The position numbers and the translations under genes were made by a program. From Betaproteobacteria bacterium Ga0077523 (GTDB lineage: Bacteria > Pseudomonadota > Gammaproteobacteria > Burkholderiales > Ga0077523), in the NCBI GenBank assembly GCA_001464695.1, contig LNDQ01000120.1, positions 62,001 through 126,000 of the forward strand: a stretch of DNA of 64,000 nucleotides, written 5' to 3'. The notes beneath the pieces are model-generated. The model had not been told where the DNA came from. It worked only from the letters and a program-made list of their open reading frames with translations, and ran no database searches. Below, in pieces: positions 46,150 through 54,097 of the stretch (position 1 is its first letter; every line of letters begins with the position of its first letter).

Positions 46150-46992
46150 CTACTCGGCGGACTCCACGTGCACGATCACGGCAGTCGCGTCGTTGCGCCC
46201 CATGTACTGGAGCTGACGATCGATGGAGCTCTTCGCGAGCTGGTCCGCCCCGGCCTGGGGATCGACACCGCGGTCGAGCGCATCGTGCAGCGCGCGCTCG
46301 CCGAGCACCTCCCAGACCCCGTCGGAAACGATCAGGAACCGGTCGTCGACCTGAAGTTCGCCTTCGCCGAACTGGGCGACCAGATGCGTGTCGAGCCCGA
46401 CCGCTCGCCGCAGCACGTGACGCATGTCGCGCCGCGGCCAGGTGTGGTCGGTGGTGAGCTGTCGCAGTACCGCCGCGCGCCGGCGATACACACGCGTGTC
46501 GCCGACGTGCGCTACGTAGTAGTGCGCATCCTTGAACAGCAGCAAGGACACCGTGCTCACCATGCCCTCGCCGTCTGGCCGGCGCAGGTTCTCGCCCACG
46601 AGCCAGTCGTTGATCGCACGCAGTACCTGGTCCAGCGCACGGCCGATGTTCCAGTGCGCGGGAGTGTCGTAGTAGTCCTCGAGCAGCGAGCGCACCGTCG
46701 CTTCGGCAGCAGTGCGCGCACCGGCGTCGCCGCTCACGCCGTCCGCCACGGCAATGGCCAGCCCGCGCGCGGCGATCGCTGCCGTGCCCGGATTGGCGAT
46801 GCCGTAGAAGTCTTCGTTCGCCTTGCCGGCACCTCGCGATGCATGACCCACGCGCACCTGCAGACCCGCTGCACCGACCGCGTTGCCGAGTCGAATGGGC
46901 CCGAGCAGCAGCGGCCGGGTCGAACTCTGTGCGGGCACCGGTACCGAGCGCAACGCGACCGTGGCCGTCACGGTGTCATCGGGCCTCGCCAT
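46150..46992 (-). CDS. PP2C-family serine/threonine phosphatase
   Basis: The protein has 280 residues from ATG 46992. Metal-binding motifs of the Stp1 type are visible: GKANEDFYGI, IAVADGVSGDAGARTA, HVGDTRVYRRR, FLIVSDGVWEVLG and GRNDATAVIVHV. It therefore removes phosphate from Ser/Thr of unknown partners. A paired kinase, often adjacent in this family, is not seen. The gene overlaps the end of ybiB by 17 bases. A longer reading frame starting at 47025 lies wholly within ybiB. Confidence 0.88.
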   Translation of the reverse strand: MARPDDTVTATVALRSVPVPAQSSTRPLLLGPIRLGNAVGAAGLQVRVGHASRGAGKANEDFYGIANPGTAAIAARGLAIAVADGVSGDAGARTAAEATVRSLLEDYYDTPAHWNIGRALDQVLRAINDWLVGENLRRPDGEGMVSTVSLLLFKDAHYYVAHVGDTRVYRRRAAVLRQLTTDHTWPRRDMRHVLRRAVGLDTHLVAQFGEGELQVDDRFLIVSDGVWEVLGERALHDALDRGVDPQAGADQLAKSSIDRQLQYMGRNDATAVIVHVESAE

Positions 46993-48019
46993 GCCGCGGC
47001 TCCGTCCCGATGCTGCGGCCACCACGACGCGGGGCGCGCCCCGTCGAAAGGCCGCCGGCCTCCACCGCGGCGATGGCCTTCGCCTGATTCATGTTATCGG
47101 TGTAGCCGCACGCGTAGAGGCAGCACGCGAGCTGGTTCACGATCGGATGCGGCAGTGGCGTCTCCGCCGCCAGCGCGCGCCGGATCCATGCTGCTGTCGC
47201 ATGGGCATCCACCGCCGTCAGGAGTCCATGCACCGCCTTGCCCGGCCCCATCTCTTCCTCGAACAACGCGGTGCGCGTGCCGTCGGAGATCCGGTCGATC
47301 TGCGGCCGATGCAGCGCGTTCGCCACCGGCTCGCCTTCGGCACTGCGCAGCAGCAAGGCATGCGCGCCGGTCGATACGAGGACCTCGGCGAGCACCTCGA
47401 GACGATCGGCCGTGGCAGCACCGACCAGTTGCACCGCTTCGCCTCCGAACGGATCGATGAGCTTCGCCACCAGGTGCGGACTGGAGCGGATGCCGAGGCG
47501 GCCCTTCAACGCGAGCATCTCGGCGAGGCCGGGGCACAACACCGCGGTGGGAACGAAGGCGAGTCCTTCCTCCGACAGGGCAGTGCGAGCCGCACGCAGA
47601 TTCCCCGAAGGCATGATCCCGAGCTCGCGCAGGATGTACGCAGCCGCCACGCGTCCTCCACCTTCCAGCGTGCCATGCACGAGGACTGGAATGCCCAGCC
47701 GTTGCAGCAGCAGCGCCAGCAAAGGCAGCAGGTTCGGACTTTCGCGCGCCCCCCCGTAGGCCGGAATCACCACGGGGCGCAGTCGCTCCGCCGCGATGTC
47801 GAGCGCATAGACGCGCTCGGCGCAGGCGCGCTGGAAACCGATCAACTCTTCCGCGGATGCCTGGCGCATCGACAGGGCCGCGAAGATCGCGCCGAGTTCC
47901 ACGTCGGGAACCCCGCCGTCCAGCATCGCCGAGAACAGATCGTGCGCCTCGGCTTCGGTGAGTCCCGGATGCTGATCGCCGCCTGCGACGATGGTCTTGA
48001 GGTACTGGGTGAAGGACAT
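46976..48019 (-). CDS. ybiB: YbiB/TrpD2-family DNA-binding protein
   Basis: Resembles anthranilate phosphoribosyltransferase in fold (glycosyltransferase family 3), 347 residues from ATG 48019 (MSFTQYLKTIVAGGD). It has the helical amino-terminal domain (EAEAHDLFSAMLDGGVPDVE, GFQRACAERV) and the PRPP-loop-like VVIPAYGGARESPNLLPLLA, ending in the helix YACGYTDNMNQAKAIAAVEAG. E. coli YbiB binds nucleic acid and has no transferase activity, so an enzymatic role is not assumed. No SOS box is seen upstream. Confidence 0.85.
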   Translation of the reverse strand: MSFTQYLKTIVAGGDQHPGLTEAEAHDLFSAMLDGGVPDVELGAIFAALSMRQASAEELIGFQRACAERVYALDIAAERLRPVVIPAYGGARESPNLLPLLALLLQRLGIPVLVHGTLEGGGRVAAAYILRELGIMPSGNLRAARTALSEEGLAFVPTAVLCPGLAEMLALKGRLGIRSSPHLVAKLIDPFGGEAVQLVGAATADRLEVLAEVLVSTGAHALLLRSAEGEPVANALHRPQIDRISDGTRTALFEEEMGPGKAVHGLLTAVDAHATAAWIRRALAAETPLPHPIVNQLACCLYACGYTDNMNQAKAIAAVEAGGLSTGRAPRRGGRSIGTEPRHGEAR

Positions 48020-48331
48020 CGTGTGCGCAGTGCGGCCGACCGTCGGCCACGCCTCCTCGAAAAGTGTTGTTCTTGCGCTTCGCCCCCGATCGAATCGCCA
48101 CTGGACAACCAAACGCTTGCACGGTGTGTCAGCAACCGATGTGCCAATGGTCATCGCGTTGCACATCAACGAGTTGAGTCTGGACACGCGCGATCGTGAC
48201 CCGGTCACGCCAAGCCCCGGTGCAGACCGCGGTGCTACCGCCCTAAGTTGGTGCGGCTTCGCTTGCCGGATCGGCCTGGCGCGGGCTGCCCCCAGGGGGA
48301 AGGGCCACAGGCCCGTCGGGCGGACGTCATG
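48020..48331. other. Intergenic region between ybiB and the deacetylase gene
   Basis: About 310 bases without a supportable gene. The left two-thirds should hold the ybiB promoter; no clear -10/-35 pair or dyad was identified. The right end carries repeat type B (48268-48326). Confidence 0.6.
48268..48326 (+). repeat. Dispersed repeat type B, copy 1
   Basis: The sequence has GGGCTGCCCCCAGGGGGAAG followed by GGCCACAGGCCCGTCGGG and ends GTCAT. It matches 61697-61758 with a handful of differences, in the same orientation and in each case immediately before the 3' end of a minus-strand gene. Confidence 0.65.
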
Positions 48332-49270
48332 TCAACGTACGAGTAGTTCGGCGACCACGTTGTTCCAGGCCGCCGCCAGGTTGGGTCGGCTGTAACCGCC
48401 ACCGCCGAAGGCCATCAGGCGGCCGTGCGCCTGGGCGTCCGCGAGCCGCCGCAGGCTGCGCGCCGCGTGAGCATGCACGGCCGGCGAGTACTCCAGGCTC
48501 GCGAGCGGGTCGCCCTTGAGTCCGTCGGCCCCGCACTGGAAGACATAGAACTCCGCCGGATGCTGCTCGAAATGCGCCTCCACCCGGCGCCAGGCCGTGA
48601 AGAACTCCAGATCCCCCGCACCGGCGGGCAGCGGCAGGTTGAGCTTCGTTCCCGCCGCTGCGCCCTTGCCTGTCTCATGCGCGTGCCCGGTGCCCGGATA
48701 CAGCGACCGCCCGTCCTGGTGGATGTCGGCGAAGATCAGGTCGGGGTCGTCCTCGAAAGCGTAGAAGACCCCGTCGCCGTGATGCACGTCGATGTCGATG
48801 TAGGCCACGCGCCGCACGCCATAGGTGCGCCGCAGCGTCTCGATGACCACGCCCAGATCGTTGAAGACGCAGAAGCCCGCAGCATGGTTGCGCCCCGCGT
48901 GATGCAGGCCGCCGATCGGCTGGAAGGTGCGAAGCGCATCGCCGCGCATGATGGTGTCGAGGCCATCCAGGGCTGCAGCCACGACGGTAGCGCTGGTGGC
49001 GTACACGGCGGGGAAAACGGGCGTGTCGCCGCTGTCGAGCAGCTTCAACCCGTCGCGTTCGGCATTCGCCACCTTGTCGACGAAGGCGCGCGTGTGGAAA
49101 CGTTCGATCGCGTCGCGCGCTGCCGGCTGGGTCGGGGCACCGACCTTCGCACGCTTGTCCAGGCCGCGCGCCTGAGTCTCGCGGAAGAATGCGCCCTGGC
49201 GATCCATGCCGAGCGGATGGCCGTCGAGAAATCCGTAGCGGCCGAGCACTTCACCGACGTAGAGGTTCAC
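48332..49270 (-). CDS. Histone-deacetylase-family hydrolase (AcuC/acetylpolyamine type)
   Basis: Zinc-dependent amidohydrolase of the arginase/deacetylase fold, 312 residues from GTG 49270. Family blocks are FQPIGGLHHAGRNHAAGFCVFNDL (shown here in name only), the metal site YIDIDVHHGDGVFYAF, LIFADIHQDGRSLYPGTG and the final MAFGGGGYSRPN. The substrate may be an acetylated protein, polyamine or acetoin-related molecule. GGAGG 8 bases before GTG 49270 supports this start. An in-frame GTG at 49393 would add a leader with SRRRRELLRG and a hydrophobic stretch resembling a Tat signal. Confidence 0.85.
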   Translation of the reverse strand: MNLYVGEVLGRYGFLDGHPLGMDRQGAFFRETQARGLDKRAKVGAPTQPAARDAIERFHTRAFVDKVANAERDGLKLLDSGDTPVFPAVYATSATVVAAALDGLDTIMRGDALRTFQPIGGLHHAGRNHAAGFCVFNDLGVVIETLRRTYGVRRVAYIDIDVHHGDGVFYAFEDDPDLIFADIHQDGRSLYPGTGHAHETGKGAAAGTKLNLPLPAGAGDLEFFTAWRRVEAHFEQHPAEFYVFQCGADGLKGDPLASLEYSPAVHAHAARSLRRLADAQAHGRLMAFGGGGYSRPNLAAAWNNVVAELLVR

Positions 49271-49376
49271 GCGTGCATCCTCCGCTGCGAAGGTACGCCC
49301 AATTCCGAATCCGGTCGTGCATAGAGCAACAGTGCCGCGCAGCAGTTCGCGGCGGCGCCTCGACTGCAGAACGGCT

Positions 49377-49682
49377 TCAGAGGGGTGCGCCACAGTTCCA
49401 GCACAGCTCGAAGTTGCCGGGATTGCGTTCCCGGCAGGCAGCACAGAAGACATCGGCCCCGACCGCCACGGGATGCTCGAACGACCCCACGATCTCACGC
49501 GCCCGCACCATGTCGGCGGCCCGCTCGATCCAGACTTCGGGCCAGGCGTGCGTGAACGGAATCTCGCCCATGCCGCTTTGCGCGTTCTCGTTGAATACGT
49601 GGGCCTCGATGCCGGCATGCGCGAGCAACTGTCGCAGCAGATGAGCGTCGGGTAACGTGGCGGCGGAGTAAAGGCGCAGCAT
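49377..49682 (-). CDS. DUF2007 protein with carboxy-terminal zinc ribbon
   Basis: The protein has 101 residues. The amino part is the DUF2007 ferredoxin-like signal-transducing fold (MLRLYSAATLPDAHLLRQLL, AHVFNENAQSGMGEIPFTHA, WPEVWI). The end has two CxxC pairs, FCAACRERNPGNFELCWNC, consistent with a zinc ribbon. The function is unknown; the family is PII-like in fold. It lies 49 bases past the radical SAM gene and its last bases overlap the possible long form of the deacetylase. Confidence 0.85.
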   Translation of the reverse strand: MLRLYSAATLPDAHLLRQLLAHAGIEAHVFNENAQSGMGEIPFTHAWPEVWIERAADMVRAREIVGSFEHPVAVGADVFCAACRERNPGNFELCWNCGAPL

Positions 49683-49731
49683 GCGAGGATTCTACGCACG
49701 CACCGGCCGGGAGGCACTCCCGCGGGCCCGC

Positions 49732-50826
49732 TCAGAACAGCGCCATCTGCCCCGCGAGTTTCTGCGCCCGGAACTGCGAGGTGTCGAGCCCCATGCGCTC
49801 GCCGTTCAGATCGAGACGCTTGCACGCTTTCTCGAACCGCTGGGCAAGCAATTCGGCGAGCAGGCCTTGACCGCGCAAGCGCGATCCGAACTCCGGATCG
49901 TTCTCGCGGCCGGCGCGCATCTGCCGCACGCGGCTCATCACGTGCTCGGCCTTGAGCGGATAGTGGTTCTGCAGCCAATCCTTGAACAGCTCCTTGATCT
50001 CGTAGGGCAGGCGCAGCAGCACATACCCCGCATGGCGGGCCCCCGCCTCGGCTGCGGTTTCGAGAATGCGCTCGAGGCCATCATCGGTTAGGAACGGAAT
50101 GATGGGTGCCACCATCACGCCGGTCGGCACGCCGGCATCGGCCAGGGCGCGGATCGCCTCGATGCGCCGCGTCGGGCTGCTCGCCCTCGGCTCCAGGCGG
50201 CGGGCGATGCCATGGTCGAGGGTGGTCACGCTCACGAACACCTTCACGAGCTTCTTCCGCGCCATGGGCACCAGCAGGTCGAGATCGCGCAGCACCAGTG
50301 CATTCTTGGTGATGATCGCGAACGGGTGATCGCAGGCCGCCAGCACCTCGATGACGGAACGGGTGATGCGGTAGTCGCGCTCCACCGGTTGATACGGATC
50401 GGTGTTGGCGCCGATCGAGATCGACTCGCAGCGGTACCCGGGCTTCGCGAGTTCCTGGCGCAACAGCTCCGCCGCGTTCACCTTGGCGAACAGGCGCGTC
50501 TCGAAATCGAGGCCGGGCGACAGGTCGAGGTAGGCGTGGCTCGGCCGGGCATAACAGTAGATGCACCCGTGTTCGCAACCCCGATAGGGATTGATCGAGG
50601 TCGTGAACGGCAGGTCGGGCGATTCGTTGCGGGTCAGGATGGAGCGCGCGCGCTCCTCCGTCACCTGGGTATCGAGCCGCGGCAGCTCTGCCTCCGGCTC
50701 CTGAGGCAACCAGCCGTCGTCCACCACCTCGCGCCGGACCGATTCGAAACGGCCCTCCGGATTGAGTGCGGCCCCCCGGCCTTTGGCGAGGCGGGCGGCA
50801 CTGCCATCGTGGGTTCTGAGCGACAT
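49732..50826 (-). CDS. PA0069-type radical SAM protein
   Basis: The protein has 364 residues. The radical SAM cluster motif is INPYRGCEHGCIYCYARPSH near residue 80-95, with the SplB-like blocks SISIGANTDPYQPVERDYRI and FAIITKNALVLRDLDLL after it. The amino-terminal KGRGAALNPEGRFE is typical of the PA0069/Rv2578c family, related to spore photoproduct lyase. The reaction is unknown. An SOS-type operator abuts the ATG, pointing to induction by DNA damage and a possible role in repair of DNA lesions (inference). Confidence 0.9.
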   Translation of the reverse strand: MSLRTHDGSAARLAKGRGAALNPEGRFESVRREVVDDGWLPQEPEAELPRLDTQVTEERARSILTRNESPDLPFTTSINPYRGCEHGCIYCYARPSHAYLDLSPGLDFETRLFAKVNAAELLRQELAKPGYRCESISIGANTDPYQPVERDYRITRSVIEVLAACDHPFAIITKNALVLRDLDLLVPMARKKLVKVFVSVTTLDHGIARRLEPRASSPTRRIEAIRALADAGVPTGVMVAPIIPFLTDDGLERILETAAEAGARHAGYVLLRLPYEIKELFKDWLQNHYPLKAEHVMSRVRQMRAGRENDPEFGSRLRGQGLLAELLAQRFEKACKRLDLNGERMGLDTSQFRAQKLAGQMALF

Positions 50827-50845
50827 ACTGTATTAATACACAGTG
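50826..50845. promoter_or_regulatory. LexA (SOS) box at the PA0069-type gene
   Basis: The sequence TACTGTATTAATACACAGTG contains CTGT-N8-ACAG and agrees with the LexA consensus TACTGT(AT)4ACAGTA at nearly every position. On the minus strand it ends directly at the ATG, so LexA bound here would block transcription start, and the mRNA leader must be very short or absent if this ATG is used. Confidence 0.85.
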
Positions 50846-50874
50846 GAACGCCTGAACGCAAGCACCGGAAACGA

Positions 50875-50900
50875 CGAAGCCCCGCACGGGCGGGGCTTCG
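50875..50900. terminator. Hairpin between hydrolase and radical SAM genes
   Basis: Perfect 11-base stem CGAAGCCCCGC / GCGGGGCTTCG with a 4-base loop. It lies between the arylformamidase-like gene (upstream start side is 51771, so it follows that gene) and the SOS box. No long T-run is seen, so it is a moderate terminator. Confidence 0.65.
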
Positions 50901-50922
50901 GAAACACTGCAGCAGCGCGGGC

Positions 50923-51771
50923 TCAGCCGAGCTTCATCATCCGGCACGCGGCCCTGAAGAGGTCCGACTTGCCGTCACCGAAGGTCTCCAGGATGCTGAA
51001 ATGATTGTCTTCGGGACAGGGCACGTCCTCGGCGATGACCGAGCCCCAGCGCGATTTCAGCAGCTGGTGCTGGTAATGGAAGCCGTCGATCTCCTTGCCC
51101 CCGACCGTCAGGTACAGCGGCGACGAAGTGGCCGGCGGCATGAACGCCGGGCTCGCCTTGAGCGCCGCGGCCTCGTCGAGGCGCGTATCGGCGTTGACCG
51201 AAGGCACCCGCATGATCTCGGTGAGGTCGTAGATGCCGCTCACCGACAGACCGCCCTGGACGATCTGGTCGGGCAGGTCCGTGCCGTAGCGTGGCCACTG
51301 GGCGGCCAGCATCATGGCCGTCAGGTGCCCGCCCGCCGAATGGCCGGCGACATACAGGGAGTTGCCCGAAGCGCCGTACCGGCTGGCGGTGCGGTACGAC
51401 CAGGCGGTGGCCTTCAGCATCTGCCGGACGATCTCTTCCAGCTTGACCGAAGGGCAGAGGGCGTAATTGGGCATGGCGACCGTGACGCCCAGCTTCACGA
51501 ACTCGTTGGCGATGAACGAATGATCGCGCTTGTCCAGCGACCGCCAGTAGCCGCCATGGATGAACATGAGCAGCGCCCGCGAGCGCCCTTCGGCCCGGAA
51601 GATGTCCACCTTCTCCATCGGGTGGTCGCCGTAGGCGACGTCGAGGTCGCAGTCGAGTTCGTCGCGGGCGATCTTGGACAGGCGGCCCCACCGATCGAAA
51701 TACTGCGCGAAATCGGTCACCGCCGCGCGATTGTTATAGCGCTTCTCGAATACGGCGGTTTGATCGTCCAT
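50923..51771 (-). CDS. Arylformamidase-like alpha/beta hydrolase
   Basis: The protein has 282 residues. It shows the oxyanion-hole motif LLMFIHGGYWRSLDKRDHSF, the HGGYW signature of kynurenine formamidase and related esterases. The nucleophile elbow is YVAGHSAGGHLTAMML and the catalytic histidine is in CPEDNHFSILE. A conserved amino-terminal stretch FEKRYNNRAAV is typical of this group. No kynurenine pathway genes are nearby, so the substrate is open. It is followed by a hairpin. Confidence 0.85.
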   Translation of the reverse strand: MDDQTAVFEKRYNNRAAVTDFAQYFDRWGRLSKIARDELDCDLDVAYGDHPMEKVDIFRAEGRSRALLMFIHGGYWRSLDKRDHSFIANEFVKLGVTVAMPNYALCPSVKLEEIVRQMLKATAWSYRTASRYGASGNSLYVAGHSAGGHLTAMMLAAQWPRYGTDLPDQIVQGGLSVSGIYDLTEIMRVPSVNADTRLDEAAALKASPAFMPPATSSPLYLTVGGKEIDGFHYQHQLLKSRWGSVIAEDVPCPEDNHFSILETFGDGKSDLFRAACRMMKLG

Positions 51772-52045
51772 GGCCCGGATCCCCTCGAATTCTTATAGAA
51801 CTGCGGCAGTCGCGCTGCTCGGGCGCGCTGCCTTGGCGTCATCGCAAAGGCGTTATTGAACCCAATAGCCCGGGGGGCTGTCCACTCCGCCGTTCGAAAA
51901 CCCTGAATAATTAGGGGAATAGCGGGGGCCTTTCATGGCCGATTCGGTGGGTGGGCGCTCGCCTCCGGGGTGACCCCGGGCCGGCTCGACCGGTTGCAGC
52001 GCCCGGTCCCGACAGCCCAGAATGCCGGCTCGCCTTCGGATCCCA

Positions 52046-52092
52046 AAGATGAAACGACCCCCATGCTCGCCGCTGTCGCTGGTCCACAGGGG
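52046..52092 (+). repeat. Dispersed repeat type A, degraded partial copy
   Basis: The sequence ATGAAACGACCCCCATGCTC then GCTGTCGCTG corresponds to the first half of the type A repeat (ATGAAACGGCCCCCACGCTC then GTGGTCGCTG) with several changes. The second half is missing. Confidence 0.6.
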
Positions 52093-52103
52093 CCCGCTTC
52101 TCA

Positions 52104-52203
52104 GAGCCCCTCTCCCCCCGGGAGAGGGGTTGGGGTGAGGGAGAGCGGCGACACAGGCGAGCGGCGTTTTCCCTCACCCTCGGTCCCTCTCCCGGAGGGA
52201 GAC
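52104..52203. repeat. Palindromic repeat type C
   Basis: Two hairpin units, CCCCTCTCC/GGAGAGGGG at 52107-52129 and CCCTCTCCC/GGAGGGAG at 52185-52200, flank a larger inverted pairing of GGGGTGAGGGA with TCCCTCACCCT. This resembles the CCCCTCTCCC-type intergenic repeats widespread in proteobacteria. It ends 45 bases before the sulfurtransferase start. Confidence 0.75.
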
Positions 52204-52248
52204 GTTTCGTGCCACGCAGGTCGCGCACCGCGCGGTGGAAAAACTGAC

Positions 52249-53121
52249 ATGACCGCCAGCTTCAAACACCCCGAATTCATCGTCGAAACCACCTGGCTTG
52301 CCGACCGCCTGACCGACCACGGCGTGGTCGTGCTGGATGGCACGACCCACCTGATGCCGCCCCCGCCCACCCCGTACAACGTGGTCTCGGGACGGGCCGA
52401 CTTCGAGCGCGGCCACATTCCCGGGGCGCAGTTCGTGGACATCGACAACGAGCTCTCCGACCCGGATCAGGCGCCGGGCCTGCACTTCATGCTGCCCTCC
52501 GCGGAACGGTTCGCCGCCGCCATGGGCCGGCTCGGCATTGCGAACGACACCATGGTGGTCTGCTACGCCACGGCGAACCACTGGTGGGCCACCCGCCTGT
52601 GGTGGACGCTGCGCGTGTTCGGTCACGACCGGGCCGCAGTCCTGAATGGCGGCTTCCAGCACTGGCAGGCGGAGCACCGGCCGGTCGAGACCGGACCCGG
52701 CAAGCCACGCGCGGCCACGACGTTCAGGGCGCGGTTCCGGCCGGAACTGGTCGCCGACAAGCAAGACGTGCTGACCGCCATCGGCGCAGGCGACGTCTGC
52801 ACGCTGAACGCGCTGCGGCCCGAGCAGCACGCCGGTACCGGCGGTACCGTCTACGGCCGCCTCGGGCACATCAAGGGCAGCGTGAACGTGCCCGCGGTCA
52901 ACGTGGTCGATGCGGACAACCTGTTCAAGCCGGCGGCCGAGCTGCGCAGAATGTTCGAAGGACCGCTCGCCAAGCCACGAGTCATCACCTACTGCGGCGG
53001 CGGCATCGCCGCCACCAGCACGACGCTGGTGCTGACGATGTTCGGTCATCCGGACGTGCGCGTCTACGACGCGTCGATGTCGGAGTGGGCAATCGACCCA
53101 TCGCTACCCATGGAGACGTGA
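52249..53121 (+). CDS. Two-domain rhodanese-type sulfurtransferase
   Basis: The protein has 290 residues with two rhodanese domains. The inactive amino domain has RADFERGHIPGAQFVDIDNE and VVCYATANHWWATRLWW. The catalytic domain has the active-site loop VITYCGGGIAATSTTLVL with a persulfide-forming cysteine. The CGGGIAA loop suggests a thiosulfate/3-mercaptopyruvate type enzyme whose donor is open. ATG 52249 was chosen because the frame upstream runs through repeats. It precedes the NAD-epimerase by 4 bases. Confidence 0.88.
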   Translation: MTASFKHPEFIVETTWLADRLTDHGVVVLDGTTHLMPPPPTPYNVVSGRADFERGHIPGAQFVDIDNELSDPDQAPGLHFMLPSAERFAAAMGRLGIANDTMVVCYATANHWWATRLWWTLRVFGHDRAAVLNGGFQHWQAEHRPVETGPGKPRAATTFRARFRPELVADKQDVLTAIGAGDVCTLNALRPEQHAGTGGTVYGRLGHIKGSVNVPAVNVVDADNLFKPAAELRRMFEGPLAKPRVITYCGGGIAATSTTLVLTMFGHPDVRVYDASMSEWAIDPSLPMET

Positions 53122-53125
53122 TCTC

Positions 53126-54097
53126 ATGTTCGAGCAATTCCCTGTCCGGTCCGCCGACTACGACGGCCCCGTTCTCGTCACCGGTGCCGGCGGCTGCATC
53201 GGCAGCTGGGCACTGGCGCTGCTGGTGCGCGCGGGCGTGCCGACTTTCGCGTTCGACCTGAAGGAAGACACGCGCCGGCCGAAGCTCATCATGTCCGATG
53301 CCGAGCTTGCGAAGGTGCGCTGGCTGACCGGCGACATCGCCGACACGAAGCGCGTTCGCGAAGTGATCGAGACCACCGGCGCGCGGGCCATCGTGCACCT
53401 CGCGGGATTGCAGGTGCCCTTCTGCAAGGCTGATCCGGTGGCGGGCGCGCAGGTGAACGTGGTCGGTACCGTGAACATCTTCGAGGCGGCGCGCGCTCTC
53501 GGCATCAAGCGCGTCGCCTACGCGAGTTCGATCGGCGCCCTCGGTGCCATTCCCGACAGTCCCTGGGGTGCAACCCTCTACGGCGCCTACAAGTACTGCA
53601 ACGAGCAGACCGCCAAGGTCTACTGGCAGGATTGGAAGGTGCCGAGCGTGGGCTTCCGTCCCGGCGTCGTGTACGGCATCGGCCGCGATCAGGGCCAGAC
53701 GTCGAAAACCACCGTGGCCCTGCTGGCCACCGTCGGCGGCAAACCCTACGACATTCCGTTCATCGGTCCGGTGTCGTGGCTGCACGCGGGCGAAGTCGCG
53801 AGCGCGTTCCTGAAAGCCGTGTCGCGCGAGCGCGAAGGTGCACCGGTGTTCGATATCAACGGCGTTTCCGAAACGGTGGAGAATTCGATCGCGCTGCTGA
53901 AGAAGATCGAGCCGGGAATGCAAGTCACCTGCTCCGGCAAGGCCCTGCCCTACCCCATGGATCTCTCCGACGATCCGCTGCGCGCGTATCTCGGCGACTA
54001 CGGCCGCGTCGAACTGGAAACCGGCATGCGCGACACCCTGGCCAGCTTTCGCGCGCTCGTCGCGCGTGGGCAACTCGATCCGGCAAGCATCGCGTGA
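53126..54097 (+). CDS. NAD-dependent epimerase/dehydratase (extended SDR)
   Basis: The protein has 323 residues. Cofactor motif VLVTGAGGCIGSWALALLV, NAD-binding VHLAGLQVPFCKADPVAGAQ, the Ser in AYASSIGALG and the catalytic YxxxK in LYGAYKYCNEQTAKVYW are all visible, with FRPGVVYGIGRDQG after them. These features fit an extended short-chain dehydrogenase acting on a sugar or similar substrate; which one is unknown. Its TGA overlaps the GTG of the TlpA gene. Confidence 0.88.
   Translation: MFEQFPVRSADYDGPVLVTGAGGCIGSWALALLVRAGVPTFAFDLKEDTRRPKLIMSDAELAKVRWLTGDIADTKRVREVIETTGARAIVHLAGLQVPFCKADPVAGAQVNVVGTVNIFEAARALGIKRVAYASSIGALGAIPDSPWGATLYGAYKYCNEQTAKVYWQDWKVPSVGFRPGVVYGIGRDQGQTSKTTVALLATVGGKPYDIPFIGPVSWLHAGEVASAFLKAVSREREGAPVFDINGVSETVENSIALLKKIEPGMQVTCSGKALPYPMDLSDDPLRAYLGDYGRVELETGMRDTLASFRALVARGQLDPASIA

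Larger units (their letters stand above)
51772..52248. other. Intergenic region rich in repeats
   Basis: 477 bases between divergent genes with no supportable coding region. It contains a degraded type A repeat (52046-52092) directly joined to a palindromic type C block (52104-52203). The left part, AT-richer around 51840-51930 (AATAATTAGGGGAAT), may hold promoters. Confidence 0.6.

Noticed and set aside
50823-50845. 12-base palindrome TGTATTAATACA as an isolated operator
   Set aside because: It is fully explained as the core of the CTGT-N8-ACAG SOS box.
52104-52203. CRISPR-like array
   Set aside because: The repeated units are inverted hairpins, not direct repeats with unique spacers.
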